Positions 8,130 to 17,640 of a DNA stretch of 64,000 nt are shown in pieces. The translations under genes and the position numbers were made by a program. Source of the DNA: RBG-13-68-16 sp041494245 (GTDB lineage Bacteria; Acidobacteriota; Thermoanaerobaculia; Thermoanaerobaculales; Thermoanaerobaculaceae). Below the pieces are notes generated by a model, which was given only the letters and a program-made list of their open reading frames with translations, made no database searches and was not told where the DNA came from. Where the stretch lies: positions 124,001 through 188,000 of the forward strand of contig JBGQAK010000007.1 of assembly GCA_041494245.1 (NCBI GenBank), read 5' to 3'. Numbering within the stretch: the first letter of the stretch is position 1; each line of letters opens with the position of its first letter.

Positions 8130-11100
8130 TCAGGAGCGGCGGATCGGCAGTTCCCATGCCGCGTCCGTAACCGCCCCTATCTTGACCGCGTAGCTCGACC
8201 GCCCGGCGATGTCTTCGTCGGTCACGATATGCACATCCAGGAGGCCACCGCTGCGGAACCCTGTGCGCAGGAAGTTCATCTCGTCCAGGCAGAGGCTCCA
8301 CCCCTCGAGCCAGGTCTCCAGAGCCTGCCGTTGCTCGCTGCTGCCCCGGAAGTGCACCAGCATGTCGAGGTCGCTTCCCGGTCCCGCGGTCGCATTCTTC
8401 GCACTGCCGAAGACATACATCGCCAACACGCCGAAGCGCTCCGCGTCGGTCTGCGCGGCGAGTCTTTCCGCCATCCGCAGGCGCCAGCGCCAGTGCCCCT
8501 CGTCTGAGGGCTCGCCGGGTTGCGGCTCCCCGCTCGGTCCTTCGGGTGGCTTGCCGGGTGGCACGAGGACCCCGACCGCCCTCTCCTCGTCTGCGTTCAT
8601 GAGCACCCGAAGCACCATGCCTCCGCTCACCTTGGGCACATCGATCACCCGGACGACGCTCTCCAGGTGGGCGAACTCGGGCGCCAGACTTGCCAGCTCG
8701 TTCTCCGACCCCCGGAAGAAACTCTCGGCGAACAGGACACCGGGGTCGTCGGGGTAGAGCGGCAGATAGCGAATGGACGCTTCGACCAGGTCCTGGAAGA
8801 AGTGCGTTCCGAAGGAAAGATCGGGCAGGTAGTTTCCTCGCTTGCGGGCGATCTCCGCGAGCATCGCGGTGTGGTTGATGTCGGAGTAGGTGACGCTGAC
8901 CCCCAGCTTGATGTCCCCGCGGCTCCCCCACCGTCCAGGTCCTATCAGGATGAACTGCCGCTTCGGCAGCACCGCGTTGAGCCGGCTGACGGCGCGGCCC
9001 ACCGCGTGCAGGTCCTCGACGCTTTCGAGCTCGTTGTAGCGTTCCGGGTCCACGTAGACGACGTGAGTGATGTCCGGCATGCGCCCGTTGGAGACGTACC
9101 GGTTGGCCGAGAACAGGATGCTCTGCTCCGGGAGGTCGTGCGGGATCACAGCAGGGACGTTTTCGCGCGCGAAGCTCTGCGGGCGGCACTGAAGCAGGTA
9201 GAAATCGCGCCCGTCGGAGGCGAACTCCATGTCCACCGGCCGGCCGAGCCTCTCCTCCAGGACGCGGAGCATGGCCCCGATCCTCCGCACCAACGGGGTG
9301 TCTGAGATCAACCCCTCGAAGGTCACCACCGGCTCCCCCTGCTCGAGGTCGAGGTACGCGCCAACTGGCTTGACGATCTGCGAGTCGTGCTTGAACGAGA
9401 CGATCCGATGGACCTCCGGGTATTCGTGGCCGCACTCCGCAAGCAGCGTCTTGATGCGCAGCGTCTTGAGGCTGCGGGACTCGAGGTCCACCACGTCAAT
9501 CTGCTGCGGGGAGTAGCGCACGACCTCGTCGGGCGTGACGTTCACCCGCAGTCCCGGCTGCCCGGGTGCCACCAGGATCGGGTAGTCCTCCTGAACGCGA
9601 TCCACGGCGCGGGTCCCGAGTCCCGGCACCATTCTGATCAGGCCATCCTCCCGCTTGACTCGCTGCGACCACCGGAACTCGTTGCGCGACAGGGCGACGC
9701 CGGCATAGGCGGGGAAGTAGTAGTGGCACACCGGCGTGCCAACCACCTCCTGGATCATGATCCCCATCTCCTCCTGGAAGTCGAGCAGGTCGCATTGGGC
9801 GCGGTACTGGATGGGGTCGGGCCCGTGAATCGAGGCGTAGACCTCGGCGATCGCGTCCATGAGCGCGTTGAGGCGCTCGCGCTTCGTACCCTGGTTGGCC
9901 AGGAAGAGGCTCTTGTACTTCCCCGAGAAAGCCGCACCGACCCGATCCTCGAGCAGGCTCGAGGAACGCACGATGATCGGCGTTTCGTGCAGCTCGTCCA
10001 GGACCAGCGACAGGCCCTTTACCAGCTCGGGCGGGAACTCCGAGTTCTTGAAGACCTGGACGAGGTGCGGGTACTCGAGCCGCACCTGGTCGATCTCCTT
10101 GTACTTCTGCTCGTAAACCTCCTCGAGGTTGTTGTGGCGCACGAAACCGCGCACCGCATCGGATGCGACATAGAAGGCGTGCGGCAACCGGACCTCGCCG
10201 ATCTCGGGGTGGTCCGCGAGCGCCTTCCTGAGGATCTGCTCTGCCAGGAAGACACCTGCCAGCTTGCCGCCCAGCATTCCGCGGCTCCCCGGAAGGCAGA
10301 TCAGGCGTTCGAGCAGCCCCAGGATGTCCTCGAGGTCGATGAATTCCTTTGCAACCTTGATGTACGAGGGTTCCCGTGAGAGGAAGCGACGGATCAGCGA
10401 CACCCGGACGATGTTGAGCGTGGGCGGCGAAAGCCCCGCGCCCTCCGGGACCAGGTGCAGGTACCGCCGGATGGCGTTGGCCACCTCCTCGGGCGACGCC
10501 TGCACGTTGGCCACCGTCTGCACCAGAAACGCCGAGCGGTCCTCATGGATCCAGCGCTCGATGCGATCGAGGATCTCGCGACCCGACAGGCACTTCTGAG
10601 CCACCGCAAAGACCTCGTCGGCGAGCTGCATGGAGTCGCCCAGGGGGACCCGTTGACTGGGCTCGTTGACCTCGCCGAGCACGCCCTCCTCGGCCCGGCG
10701 GTCCTGGCCGAACCCCTGGAGCAGCGTCTCCGCCTGCGAAATCCCGCTCCACGCGAGGTGCGTGGCCATCTTGCGGGAGATGCGCACGAAGAGGTCCTGG
10801 TCCGTGCGGCGCAGCAGGTTCAGGATGACCCTCCACTCCTCCGGTCGATTCTCGGCCAGCGACTCGCGGACGTGCCGCCACTCCTCCACGATGCCCCGAA
10901 GCTGTCTGTGAAGTACGAAGTGGCCCACGCGCTCGGCGATGGTCTGGATGAGCCTGCCCTCCTCCTTGAGGAACGGGCCCTCGTCCGCCTGCGGCATCTC
11001 CCGCGTGTAGTAGACGCTTATCCGGCCGACCTTCTTGTCCTGCACGACGATGTTGGCACCTTGCTTCCATGGCGTATCGGCAAACCCCTCGCGGCCGAAT

Positions 11101-11309
11101 TCTTGGCCCTCGTACTCGATGATGGCCACGCAGAGGTCCGGGTACTGCCAGCCGGGAGGAATGGCCGCAATGATCCCGGCGAAAACCTCCTCAAGCGGCC
11201 TGTCCGCGTCGTCGAGAAGCTCCTCGACGTCATACAGGCAGCCCAGCTCCTTCGCCCGCTCCTGGAGCGCCCAGAGCAGCCTCTCGTTGGCCTTGTCCTG
11301 GTCAGTCAT
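8130..11309 (-). CDS. GAF / PEP-synthase ATP-grasp / nucleotidyltransferase fusion protein
   Basis: A 1059-residue cytosolic protein of unknown function with an unusual order of domains. Residues about 20-155 look like a GAF sensor domain. Residues about 345-760 are the ATP-grasp half of PEP synthase/pyruvate phosphate dikinase: LGGKLAG, the triphosphate-binding VRSSSLLED (about 445), and LLQCRPQS at the end. There is no swivelling phosphohistidine motif (GGxTSH) and no PEP-binding barrel, so PEP synthesis is unlikely. A conserved module IGPGRWGS (about 792) to FGTHFFQDL follows and is shared with the next two ATP-grasp proteins. The C terminus (about 965-1059) is a minimal nucleotidyltransferase: FGSAKN then GSDLDML, the GS-x-DxD signature. 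Its start overlaps the end of the upstream gene by 8 bp, implying co-translation. Confidence 0.8.
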   Translation of the reverse strand: MTDQDKANERLLWALQERAKELGCLYDVEELLDDADRPLEEVFAGIIAAIPPGWQYPDLCVAIIEYEGQEFGREGFADTPWKQGANIVVQDKKVGRISVYYTREMPQADEGPFLKEEGRLIQTIAERVGHFVLHRQLRGIVEEWRHVRESLAENRPEEWRVILNLLRRTDQDLFVRISRKMATHLAWSGISQAETLLQGFGQDRRAEEGVLGEVNEPSQRVPLGDSMQLADEVFAVAQKCLSGREILDRIERWIHEDRSAFLVQTVANVQASPEEVANAIRRYLHLVPEGAGLSPPTLNIVRVSLIRRFLSREPSYIKVAKEFIDLEDILGLLERLICLPGSRGMLGGKLAGVFLAEQILRKALADHPEIGEVRLPHAFYVASDAVRGFVRHNNLEEVYEQKYKEIDQVRLEYPHLVQVFKNSEFPPELVKGLSLVLDELHETPIIVRSSSLLEDRVGAAFSGKYKSLFLANQGTKRERLNALMDAIAEVYASIHGPDPIQYRAQCDLLDFQEEMGIMIQEVVGTPVCHYYFPAYAGVALSRNEFRWSQRVKREDGLIRMVPGLGTRAVDRVQEDYPILVAPGQPGLRVNVTPDEVVRYSPQQIDVVDLESRSLKTLRIKTLLAECGHEYPEVHRIVSFKHDSQIVKPVGAYLDLEQGEPVVTFEGLISDTPLVRRIGAMLRVLEERLGRPVDMEFASDGRDFYLLQCRPQSFARENVPAVIPHDLPEQSILFSANRYVSNGRMPDITHVVYVDPERYNELESVEDLHAVGRAVSRLNAVLPKRQFILIGPGRWGSRGDIKLGVSVTYSDINHTAMLAEIARKRGNYLPDLSFGTHFFQDLVEASIRYLPLYPDDPGVLFAESFFRGSENELASLAPEFAHLESVVRVIDVPKVSGGMVLRVLMNADEERAVGVLVPPGKPPEGPSGEPQPGEPSDEGHWRWRLRMAERLAAQTDAERFGVLAMYVFGSAKNATAGPGSDLDMLVHFRGSSEQRQALETWLEGWSLCLDEMNFLRTGFRSGGLLDVHIVTDEDIAGRSSYAVKIGAVTDAAWELPIRRS

Positions 11310-13032
11310 GGTGAGTGATCACCCCCCGGCCGGACCGCCCGTCCACCCTGATGGACAACGGCACGGTCAGCCTCACGTGACGCAGGTAGCGCGTCTCGGT
11401 CACAGCCTGCTGCAAGTCGAGCGAGGCCCAGCCGATGCGGCGGCTCTCCTCTGCGTCGAGCGAGAAGTAGAGAACCGAGAAGCTCGTCAGATTGTGGAAG
11501 AAGTGGGAGCCCTGCGAGAGGTCGGCGCGCAGACCTGAGGTCGAGGCCTCGATGATGGCGCGGGCGCCGCAGATCTGCGCCCACTGCACCGGCACCCCTC
11601 CCCAATGGTCGGAGGTTCCCCACCGGCCGAACCCCAGAAGCAGGTATGGCCTCCCCTCACGCAGCAGCCCGTCGTTGATCGCCTCGAGCTCCCCGGCGAT
11701 CACGGTGGTGGCGCTCACCTCGACAGCCCCCGGCTTGACGTACACGACATCCAGGACCGAGTCGTCCGAGCCGTTGCCGAGCACGTGGCGCGACGCAGCC
11801 AGCACGCCCGGTCCCTCCATCTCGGCCTCGTCAACCGTGACCGCCTCGTCGCCAACGACCAGCGGCCGCACCTGCAGGAACCCGAGCCGAGCCGCGCCGG
11901 CCGCGTCAATGGTGAGGGCGAACTCGATCTCCACCGGTTCCCCAACCGCGTCCTGGCACGCGGAGAGCAGCTGTCGTATGGTGTCGTTGAGGGACACCTG
12001 GTTGTAGGAGAGGATCGGCGCGAAGTTGAGGAGGCGCGGCCCCTTCACACCGGCACCAGCCGTGATCCGCTGGGCCTGCGGGTCGTAGGTGGAGGCGACA
12101 AAACGCAACGTGTCATCGGCTTCGGCGTCGGCGAGGGAGCACTGCACCAGGTGCTCGGTCTCCTTGCCCGGATCGTAAGGGGCCTGGCCCATGTTGACCG
12201 CCCAGAACTCGCGCTGGGTCGCGTCCAGCAGCTCGCCGATCGAGTTGGACGGCGGCGGCGCCTTCGGGTAGGCCGGCGAGTAGTTCCAGCACGGCTCACC
12301 GTCCACGATCGTCTTGCCGAGGCCGAGCGCGAGAGACGCCACGCCCTCGTCCGGCCTGGCGTGGCCCGACGGATAGTAGTTGTACGAACGGGCCACGCCG
12401 GAGACGGTCGGGTAGAAGCGCTCCCCGTGGCGCGCGCCGACCACCTCCTGGACGATGACCGCCATCTTCTCGTCGCCCACCGCCCCACGCACGGTTTTCA
12501 GGTAGCTCTTGGCCTCCCTGAAGTACGTCGAGGCCCAGACCAGCTTGACCGCCTCGACCAGCCGCCGGAAGCGCGAGTCCACGTCGAGCTGGTTGTTGGG
12601 CGTCATCTTGGTAGCGTAGACGCCGGCGAACGGCCGCTGCAGCGCGTCCTCCAGAAGGCTCGAGGAGCGTACAGCCAGCGGCGAATGGACCGCCGCGATC
12701 AGCGCGCGCAGGTCGCCGGCGAGCTGGCTCGGGAGATCGCCTTGCAGGAAGCGGCGGCTGATGCGGTCGTCCGGAAGGTCGGAGGCGGCGTCTTCGTGCA
12801 GGCCGTTGAGGCCCATGAACGCGTCGAAGTGCTCGGTCGTGATCACCGCGAGCTGCGGGATGGCGACCAAAACCTCGCTACCCCGGGCGAACCGCTCGGC
12901 GAGCGCGGGCAGGATGAAGGCGAGGCCCTGCGCCTTTCCGCCCAGTTCCCCGCCCCCGATCGCGGTGAACGGCGTCTCGGCATTGAAGAAGTCCCGCTCG
13001 AACCGCGTGACCGAACCCGCCGCCGCCTTCAT
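11302..13032 (-). CDS. PEP-synthase-like ATP-grasp protein (short paralogue)
   Basis: A 576-residue protein made almost only of the PEP synthase/PPDK N-terminal ATP-grasp domain: LGGKAQGLAF (about residue 30), AVRSSSLLED (about 119), MAVIVQEVVGARHGERFYP, and FLQVRPLV. The C-terminal shared module follows: LGFGRWGTSDHWGGVPV, then LSQGSHFFHNLTSF. Histidine and PEP domains are absent. It is closest to the C-terminal two-thirds of the 989-residue protein at 14543 (matching FYPTxSGVA and YNxYP segments), which suggests duplication. It overlaps the next gene by 8 bp and starts 49 bp after the glutamate dehydrogenase paralogue, so the three genes probably form one operon. The reaction is unknown: phosphoryl or adenylyl transfer from ATP is plausible from the fold only. 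Confidence 0.8.
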   Translation of the reverse strand: MKAAAGSVTRFERDFFNAETPFTAIGGGELGGKAQGLAFILPALAERFARGSEVLVAIPQLAVITTEHFDAFMGLNGLHEDAASDLPDDRISRRFLQGDLPSQLAGDLRALIAAVHSPLAVRSSSLLEDALQRPFAGVYATKMTPNNQLDVDSRFRRLVEAVKLVWASTYFREAKSYLKTVRGAVGDEKMAVIVQEVVGARHGERFYPTVSGVARSYNYYPSGHARPDEGVASLALGLGKTIVDGEPCWNYSPAYPKAPPPSNSIGELLDATQREFWAVNMGQAPYDPGKETEHLVQCSLADAEADDTLRFVASTYDPQAQRITAGAGVKGPRLLNFAPILSYNQVSLNDTIRQLLSACQDAVGEPVEIEFALTIDAAGAARLGFLQVRPLVVGDEAVTVDEAEMEGPGVLAASRHVLGNGSDDSVLDVVYVKPGAVEVSATTVIAGELEAINDGLLREGRPYLLLGFGRWGTSDHWGGVPVQWAQICGARAIIEASTSGLRADLSQGSHFFHNLTSFSVLYFSLDAEESRRIGWASLDLQQAVTETRYLRHVRLTVPLSIRVDGRSGRGVITHHD

Positions 13033-13081
13033 GCGCCGATCTCGGTTTCCACTTCTGAGGTGAGTTTACGGTCCACTATCC

Positions 13082-14368
13082 TCACAGCCACCCCCGCGCC
13101 TTGCACGCGCCCGCGACGCGCGAGACCGCAATGATGTAGGCGGCGTCCCGCATCGAGAGGCTGCGCTTGCGCGCGAGGTCGCTCACCGCGATGTACGCGG
13201 AGGTCATCTTTACATCAAGCTTGCCGAGCACCTCGTCACGCTCCCAGAAGTAATTCATGTTTGACTGCACCAGCTCGAAGTAGGAGCAGGTCACCCCACC
13301 GGCCCCGGCAAGCAGGTCCGGGATCACGCTGACCCCGCGCGCCGCCAGCGCCTGCTCGGCCTCGGGACGCGTCGGTCCGTTCGCACCCTCGGCCACGATC
13401 CGCACGCGCCGACTCACCGCACCCACGTTCTCGGCGGTGATCTGGTTCTCGAGCGCCGCAGGGACGAGCACATCCACGTCCTGCTCGACCCAGGCGTTCC
13501 CGGGTAACACCTCGTAGCCGAGGCGCGTCGCCTCCTCACGGTCGATGCTCCCGAAACCGTCGGTGATCTCGAGCAGCTCCTCGACCCGCACTCCGTCCTC
13601 CCTGCGGACGGTGAACGGCTTGCGCTCTCTTCTCTCCAGCGCCGCGACCGCAACCACCTTCACGCCCAGGTCGGCGAACAGCTTCACGGCGTTCTGCCCG
13701 ACGTTCCCGAAACCCTGCACGCTCGCGAGCGCGTTGGACGGTTTGACCCCAATCTCCTTCAGCGCCTCGCGCACGCAGATCACCGCGCCGAAACCCTGGG
13801 CCTCCTTGCGCCCCAGCGAGCCCCCCATGCCCACAGGCTTGCCTGTGAGCGCGCCCAGGGCGTGCCTCCCGTTGATCGCTTCGTACTCGTCCAGCATCCA
13901 CAACATCTGCTGCGGGCCGGCCATGATGTCCGGCTCCGGGACGTCGACGTCGGGCCCGAGATCGCGTGCGGCAAAACGCATGAAGCGGCGGCAGAGCTGC
14001 TCTAGCTCGGCCGCGCTCAGGTTGTGTGGGTCCACCGCGACACCGCCGCCGCTCCCCCCGAGGGGGATGTCCACGACGGCCGTCTTCCACGTCATCCACA
14101 TGGCGAGGGCGCGGATCACGTCCAGGGTGCCGGCTGGATGGAAGCGCAGGCCGCCTTTGCCGGGGCCCCGCGCGTCGTTATGGAGCACGCGGAACCCCCT
14201 GTAGATGTGTACGCCCCCGTTGTCCATGCGGAGCGGGAGCGAGAACACGACCTCCCTCATCGGCTCCCGCAGGAATTCCCGGATGGCGTTGTCGAGCCCG
14301 AGCTGCTCGGCCGCGCGGTCGTACTGAGACTGGGCCATCACAAAGGGGTTGAAGGGCTTTGTCGACAT
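13082..14368 (-). CDS. Glutamate dehydrogenase paralogue lacking the catalytic lysine
   Basis: A 428-residue Glu/Leu/Phe/Val dehydrogenase-family protein. The fold is fully represented: substrate-binding GPGKGGLRFHP, the second lysine in MTWKTAVVDIPLGG, the catalytic-aspartate region DVPEPD, the Rossmann motif VQGFGNVGQNA, and VAEGANGPTRPEA. However, the invariant catalytic lysine of the GG(A/G)KGG motif is replaced: the sequence reads PLGGSGGGV, with Gly107 (codon at 14048-14050) where Lys is expected. The base sequence is unambiguous (GGGAGCGGCGGCGGT). It may therefore be a regulatory subunit or have altered chemistry. AGGAG precedes the ATG by about 8 nt. A complete NADP-type gdhA lies 3.3 kb upstream. 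Confidence 0.85.
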   Translation of the reverse strand: MSTKPFNPFVMAQSQYDRAAEQLGLDNAIREFLREPMREVVFSLPLRMDNGGVHIYRGFRVLHNDARGPGKGGLRFHPAGTLDVIRALAMWMTWKTAVVDIPLGGSGGGVAVDPHNLSAAELEQLCRRFMRFAARDLGPDVDVPEPDIMAGPQQMLWMLDEYEAINGRHALGALTGKPVGMGGSLGRKEAQGFGAVICVREALKEIGVKPSNALASVQGFGNVGQNAVKLFADLGVKVVAVAALERRERKPFTVRREDGVRVEELLEITDGFGSIDREEATRLGYEVLPGNAWVEQDVDVLVPAALENQITAENVGAVSRRVRIVAEGANGPTRPEAEQALAARGVSVIPDLLAGAGGVTCSYFELVQSNMNYFWERDEVLGKLDVKMTSAYIAVSDLARKRSLSMRDAAYIIAVSRVAGACKARGWL

Positions 14369-14402
14369 GTCGAATCTCCTGCTCCGACCGGCCTCAAAGT
14401 TT

Positions 14403-14431
14403 AGTCTGTTCTGGCCTTACGTTGATGTCAA
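14403..14431 (-). promoter_or_regulatory. Possible promoter of the glutamate dehydrogenase paralogue
   Basis: On the minus strand TTGACA (14431-14426) is followed after 17 bp by CAGACT (14408-14403), a perfect -35 with a weak -10. It sits 35 bp before the ATG at 14368, in the 174-bp gap between the two-receiver protein and this gene. Confidence 0.35.
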
Positions 14432-14542
14432 GCAACAGCTTTTGCAGCTTGTAGAAGCGCGAGAACCGCCTGCACCGAGGTCGATACCCGACCCGTCGCT
14501 TGAACGACCGCCCGGCATCGCCGATGTGGTGAGATGTCACAC

Positions 14543-17512
14543 CTAGCCACGAAGAACGATGAGACCCCGGCGGGTCGCGCCATCGACAACAACTTCCAGG
14601 GGGCGGTCCAAGCGGATGTGCCTCACCCTACCGGCCAGCTCTTCACGCTCGGCAGGATGAGCTGCGAGCCACTCCCAGTTGACGCTGCCACCGTTTTGTA
14701 GCCGATGCACGGCGAGGAACGGGATGCCAAACGACGTCAGGTTGTGGAAGAAATGGGATCCCTGCGAGGGCTCCACCTCGAGGTCCGCGAAATCGGTCTC
14801 GACGATCGCTGCGGCAGCCGATATCTGTGCCCATGCAACTGGTACCCCGAGCCACGGATCCCGCGAGCCCCACCGACCAGGTCCAATCAACAAGTAGCCT
14901 CGCCCTTCACTGCGCATCCGCTGGTTCTGGCGCTCAAGGATGCTCGCGACCTCAGCGGTATGCGCCCGCTCGAGAGTCGGAAGAACGACTACGACGTCGC
15001 GGACGTTGGTCCGCCGACCATGTCCGAGGGCGTTTGCGGAATCCGCAATCACGGTGTCACCAACGGCTGCGTCTATCGAGTCCGCCCTCTCCAGAGGTTC
15101 GATGAGCATCGGCCGCACCTGCAGCACGTGAAAGACCCGACTCGTCTCACCGGCTTTGAGATCGACCGCGAACTCGACCTCCACCGGCACTCCCAGCGCA
15201 CGCTGACTCGCCCGCAAGAGCCACGTCAGGATCTCGGCAAGAGGAAAGCCGCTCCCCTTCAGGACCCGAGAGAACGTCACGAGCGGGCTTCCCCCGGGAA
15301 CTAATCCATCGACCACCGTGTCGTTGGGCCGCAGATAGGTGGATGCAAGCGTGGCCACGCCACTATCCGCCAATGCCTCCGTGACCTCGAGCGAAACCAG
15401 GTTGGCGTCGTACTCCAAGCCTGGAATGACGTCAATTCGGCTCATGTCGAGCGCCCAGAACCGCCTCTGAGCGTTACGCAAGATGTCTTTTGTCGCCGAG
15501 AACTGCGGCAAGACCTGTGGCCAGGCGGGGCAGAAACGCAGCGCCTCGAACCCATCCACCACCGACTTCCCGAGTCCCACCGCCACCATAGCCACACCGT
15601 CTTCCGAGCGCATCTCGCGGAACGGGTAGAAATTGTACGAGCATGCAACGCCCGAGAAGGTGGGGTAGAAGCGAGCCCCGCGGGAGCTGCCGACGACACG
15701 CTGGAGGAGGACGGCCATTCTCTCCTCTTCCAGGCGGTGGGGCGTGCTCGCCAGGTACGCGCGAGCGGCCTGCATGAAGGTGGAGGCATAGACAACCTTG
15801 ATCGCCTCGAGCAGCTGGGCCAGCCGCACGTCGAGGCTCGGGTGGTTGTTGGGGAGCATGATCGTGGCATACACGCCGGCAAAGGGCTGATAAGGGGAGT
15901 CCTCCAGCAGGCTCGACGAGCGCACGGCCAAGGGGCCACGGATCACCTGGAGGAACTTGGCCAGGTCGGCCCGCAGCGAACGGTGGAACCGACCCATACG
16001 GACAGCGTCGAGCACCTGCGGGTCAGAGCTCTCCCCCGGCCTGGAGACCAGCGTTTGCAGGTCGTTGCGCTCGAGGAACTCCTCGAACACGTCGGTGGCG
16101 ATTGCCACGGTCTGCGGTACCACCGTGTCCACGTTGGCGAAGCTCACGCGCTCCTGAGCCAGCAGTTGCTGCATGAACGCGAGGCCCCGCCCCTTGCCGC
16201 CAAGAGATCCCGAGCCGATCTTGGCGAAGCCGACGAACTCGTCGAAACGATCAACAGCGAAATCAACGAGGACATGGCGCTTGATCTCGCGCAGGTAGCC
16301 CGTCACGGTGCGGACAAGGAAGGCCCGCAACTCCGCCAACGACGCAAACTCGGAGACCGTCCGCGGCCGCAAGGCGGAAGCCACCTCGAACTCGGTACGT
16401 GCTTTGAACCAGCGAGAGAAATGGTTGTGGCTGGCGTGGTACTCGAGCGAAAGCTCCGGTACGCGATCCAGCTCGACCAGCAGTTCGCGGATCTCGCTCG
16501 CACGCCCCACCTCTGCCCCATCCGGGAGGCGAAAAACAAAGTCTCCGAAGCCAAAGCTATCCAGGATGAAGCGCCGCACATCGTCGAGCACCATTGGAGA
16601 GGTCTTGTCGAGGAACACTGCCGAAAGCGAGACGGCGCGCGGCCGGTTGTCCGGCTCCGAGGAGAGCAGCAGCACCGGCATTTCCGGGTCGCGCGCCCGG
16701 ACGCGACGGGTCAGCTCCAAACCGGCCTCCGCATCCTGTCGCCCATCGCGCGGAAAACGGATATCGGAGATGAGACCCAACACGTTTTCGCCGTACCGCT
16801 CGATCAGGTGCCAGGCCTCCTCGAGGGTCTGGGCCAGCATGATCTTCGGCCTGGCCTGCAAACGGAGCAGCCTGTGGGAGAGGTTGAGGCCCTCCGCCAT
16901 GAGGCGCTCCGTCTGCCGCGTGACCTCGGCATACAGGTGGGGCAGGATAAACGAGACGAAACGCACGTCGTCCTCGACGAGAACGATGACCTGCACACCG
17001 GCCTGCAGGATGTCGTGGTCGGCGTTGCGGCGGTCTTCCTCCTGCTGGATCATGGCCAGCAACGTCTTGACGCCACCCTGGGAAAGGAAGACCCAGTCAA
17101 CGATCCCGGACTCCCGGAGGCCTTCAAGGTGTGCAAGATCCCAGCCGTGTGCGGCAAGAACTCCGATCGACATTGTCGGGAAGTCACGTTTGACTTGTGT
17201 GGCGAAGTCGTGCAAGGGCATGCCGGGAAGTCTGGCGGTCGTCACCACCATGTCGAACTGTTCACCTCGCAGCAGCTGCAGGCCCCCATCCACGGTCTCT
17301 GCGCGTGTAAAGTGAGGGGCGTAGCCAACGTTGAGGCCAAGGTCGCGATACTCCTGGGACATCAGCTCTGCGAGCTCCCCGTCCTCCTCGAGCACAAAAG
17401 CGTCGTACCGAGAGGCGACGAGCAGAACCTTGCGCACGCGGAAGGCCATCAGGTCCGAGAACTGCTCGGTTCGCATGCCGTAGCGACTGACCAGCTCAAG
17501 CTGCCCTGTCAT
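14543..17512 (-). CDS. Two-receiver PEP-synthase-like ATP-grasp protein
   Basis: A 989-residue protein. Residues about 28-160 look like a response-regulator receiver that has lost its phosphoacceptor (FDMVVTTARLPG, Thr in place of Asp). Residues about 175-315 are a second receiver that keeps the acidic pair VEDD, the acceptor Asp in LISDIRFPRDG, the Ser in LLSSE and the Lys in LDKTS, so it may be phosphorylated. Then comes a PEP-synthase ATP-grasp domain (SLGGKGRGLAF about 435; AVRSSSLLED about 529; HVLQVRPML) and the shared C-terminal module IGPGRWGSRDPWLGVPV to SQGSHFFHNLTSF. There is no phosphohistidine or PEP domain. Similar long proteins are usually named phosphoenolpyruvate synthase, which is probably misleading. 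Alternative starts at the 13th or 22nd codon are possible because no strong ribosome-binding site precedes 17512. Confidence 0.8.
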   Translation of the reverse strand: MTGQLELVSRYGMRTEQFSDLMAFRVRKVLLVASRYDAFVLEEDGELAELMSQEYRDLGLNVGYAPHFTRAETVDGGLQLLRGEQFDMVVTTARLPGMPLHDFATQVKRDFPTMSIGVLAAHGWDLAHLEGLRESGIVDWVFLSQGGVKTLLAMIQQEEDRRNADHDILQAGVQVIVLVEDDVRFVSFILPHLYAEVTRQTERLMAEGLNLSHRLLRLQARPKIMLAQTLEEAWHLIERYGENVLGLISDIRFPRDGRQDAEAGLELTRRVRARDPEMPVLLLSSEPDNRPRAVSLSAVFLDKTSPMVLDDVRRFILDSFGFGDFVFRLPDGAEVGRASEIRELLVELDRVPELSLEYHASHNHFSRWFKARTEFEVASALRPRTVSEFASLAELRAFLVRTVTGYLREIKRHVLVDFAVDRFDEFVGFAKIGSGSLGGKGRGLAFMQQLLAQERVSFANVDTVVPQTVAIATDVFEEFLERNDLQTLVSRPGESSDPQVLDAVRMGRFHRSLRADLAKFLQVIRGPLAVRSSSLLEDSPYQPFAGVYATIMLPNNHPSLDVRLAQLLEAIKVVYASTFMQAARAYLASTPHRLEEERMAVLLQRVVGSSRGARFYPTFSGVACSYNFYPFREMRSEDGVAMVAVGLGKSVVDGFEALRFCPAWPQVLPQFSATKDILRNAQRRFWALDMSRIDVIPGLEYDANLVSLEVTEALADSGVATLASTYLRPNDTVVDGLVPGGSPLVTFSRVLKGSGFPLAEILTWLLRASQRALGVPVEVEFAVDLKAGETSRVFHVLQVRPMLIEPLERADSIDAAVGDTVIADSANALGHGRRTNVRDVVVVLPTLERAHTAEVASILERQNQRMRSEGRGYLLIGPGRWGSRDPWLGVPVAWAQISAAAAIVETDFADLEVEPSQGSHFFHNLTSFGIPFLAVHRLQNGGSVNWEWLAAHPAEREELAGRVRHIRLDRPLEVVVDGATRRGLIVLRG

Positions 17513-17640
17513 GGCGATTGCCTGCCCAGCACTGTACCAGAAGCCTCAAGGCCGTGAGCCACTTCGCTGCTGTTCCCCTCGTCACGTGCCGTGACCCCTT
17601 GAGGGATCGGCTCCGAGCCCTCTGGCCAAGAGACAATCCG

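Noticed and set aside
8130..17512. Annotation of the three ATP-grasp proteins as phosphoenolpyruvate synthases
   Set aside because: None has the phosphohistidine motif or PEP-binding barrel required for that reaction.
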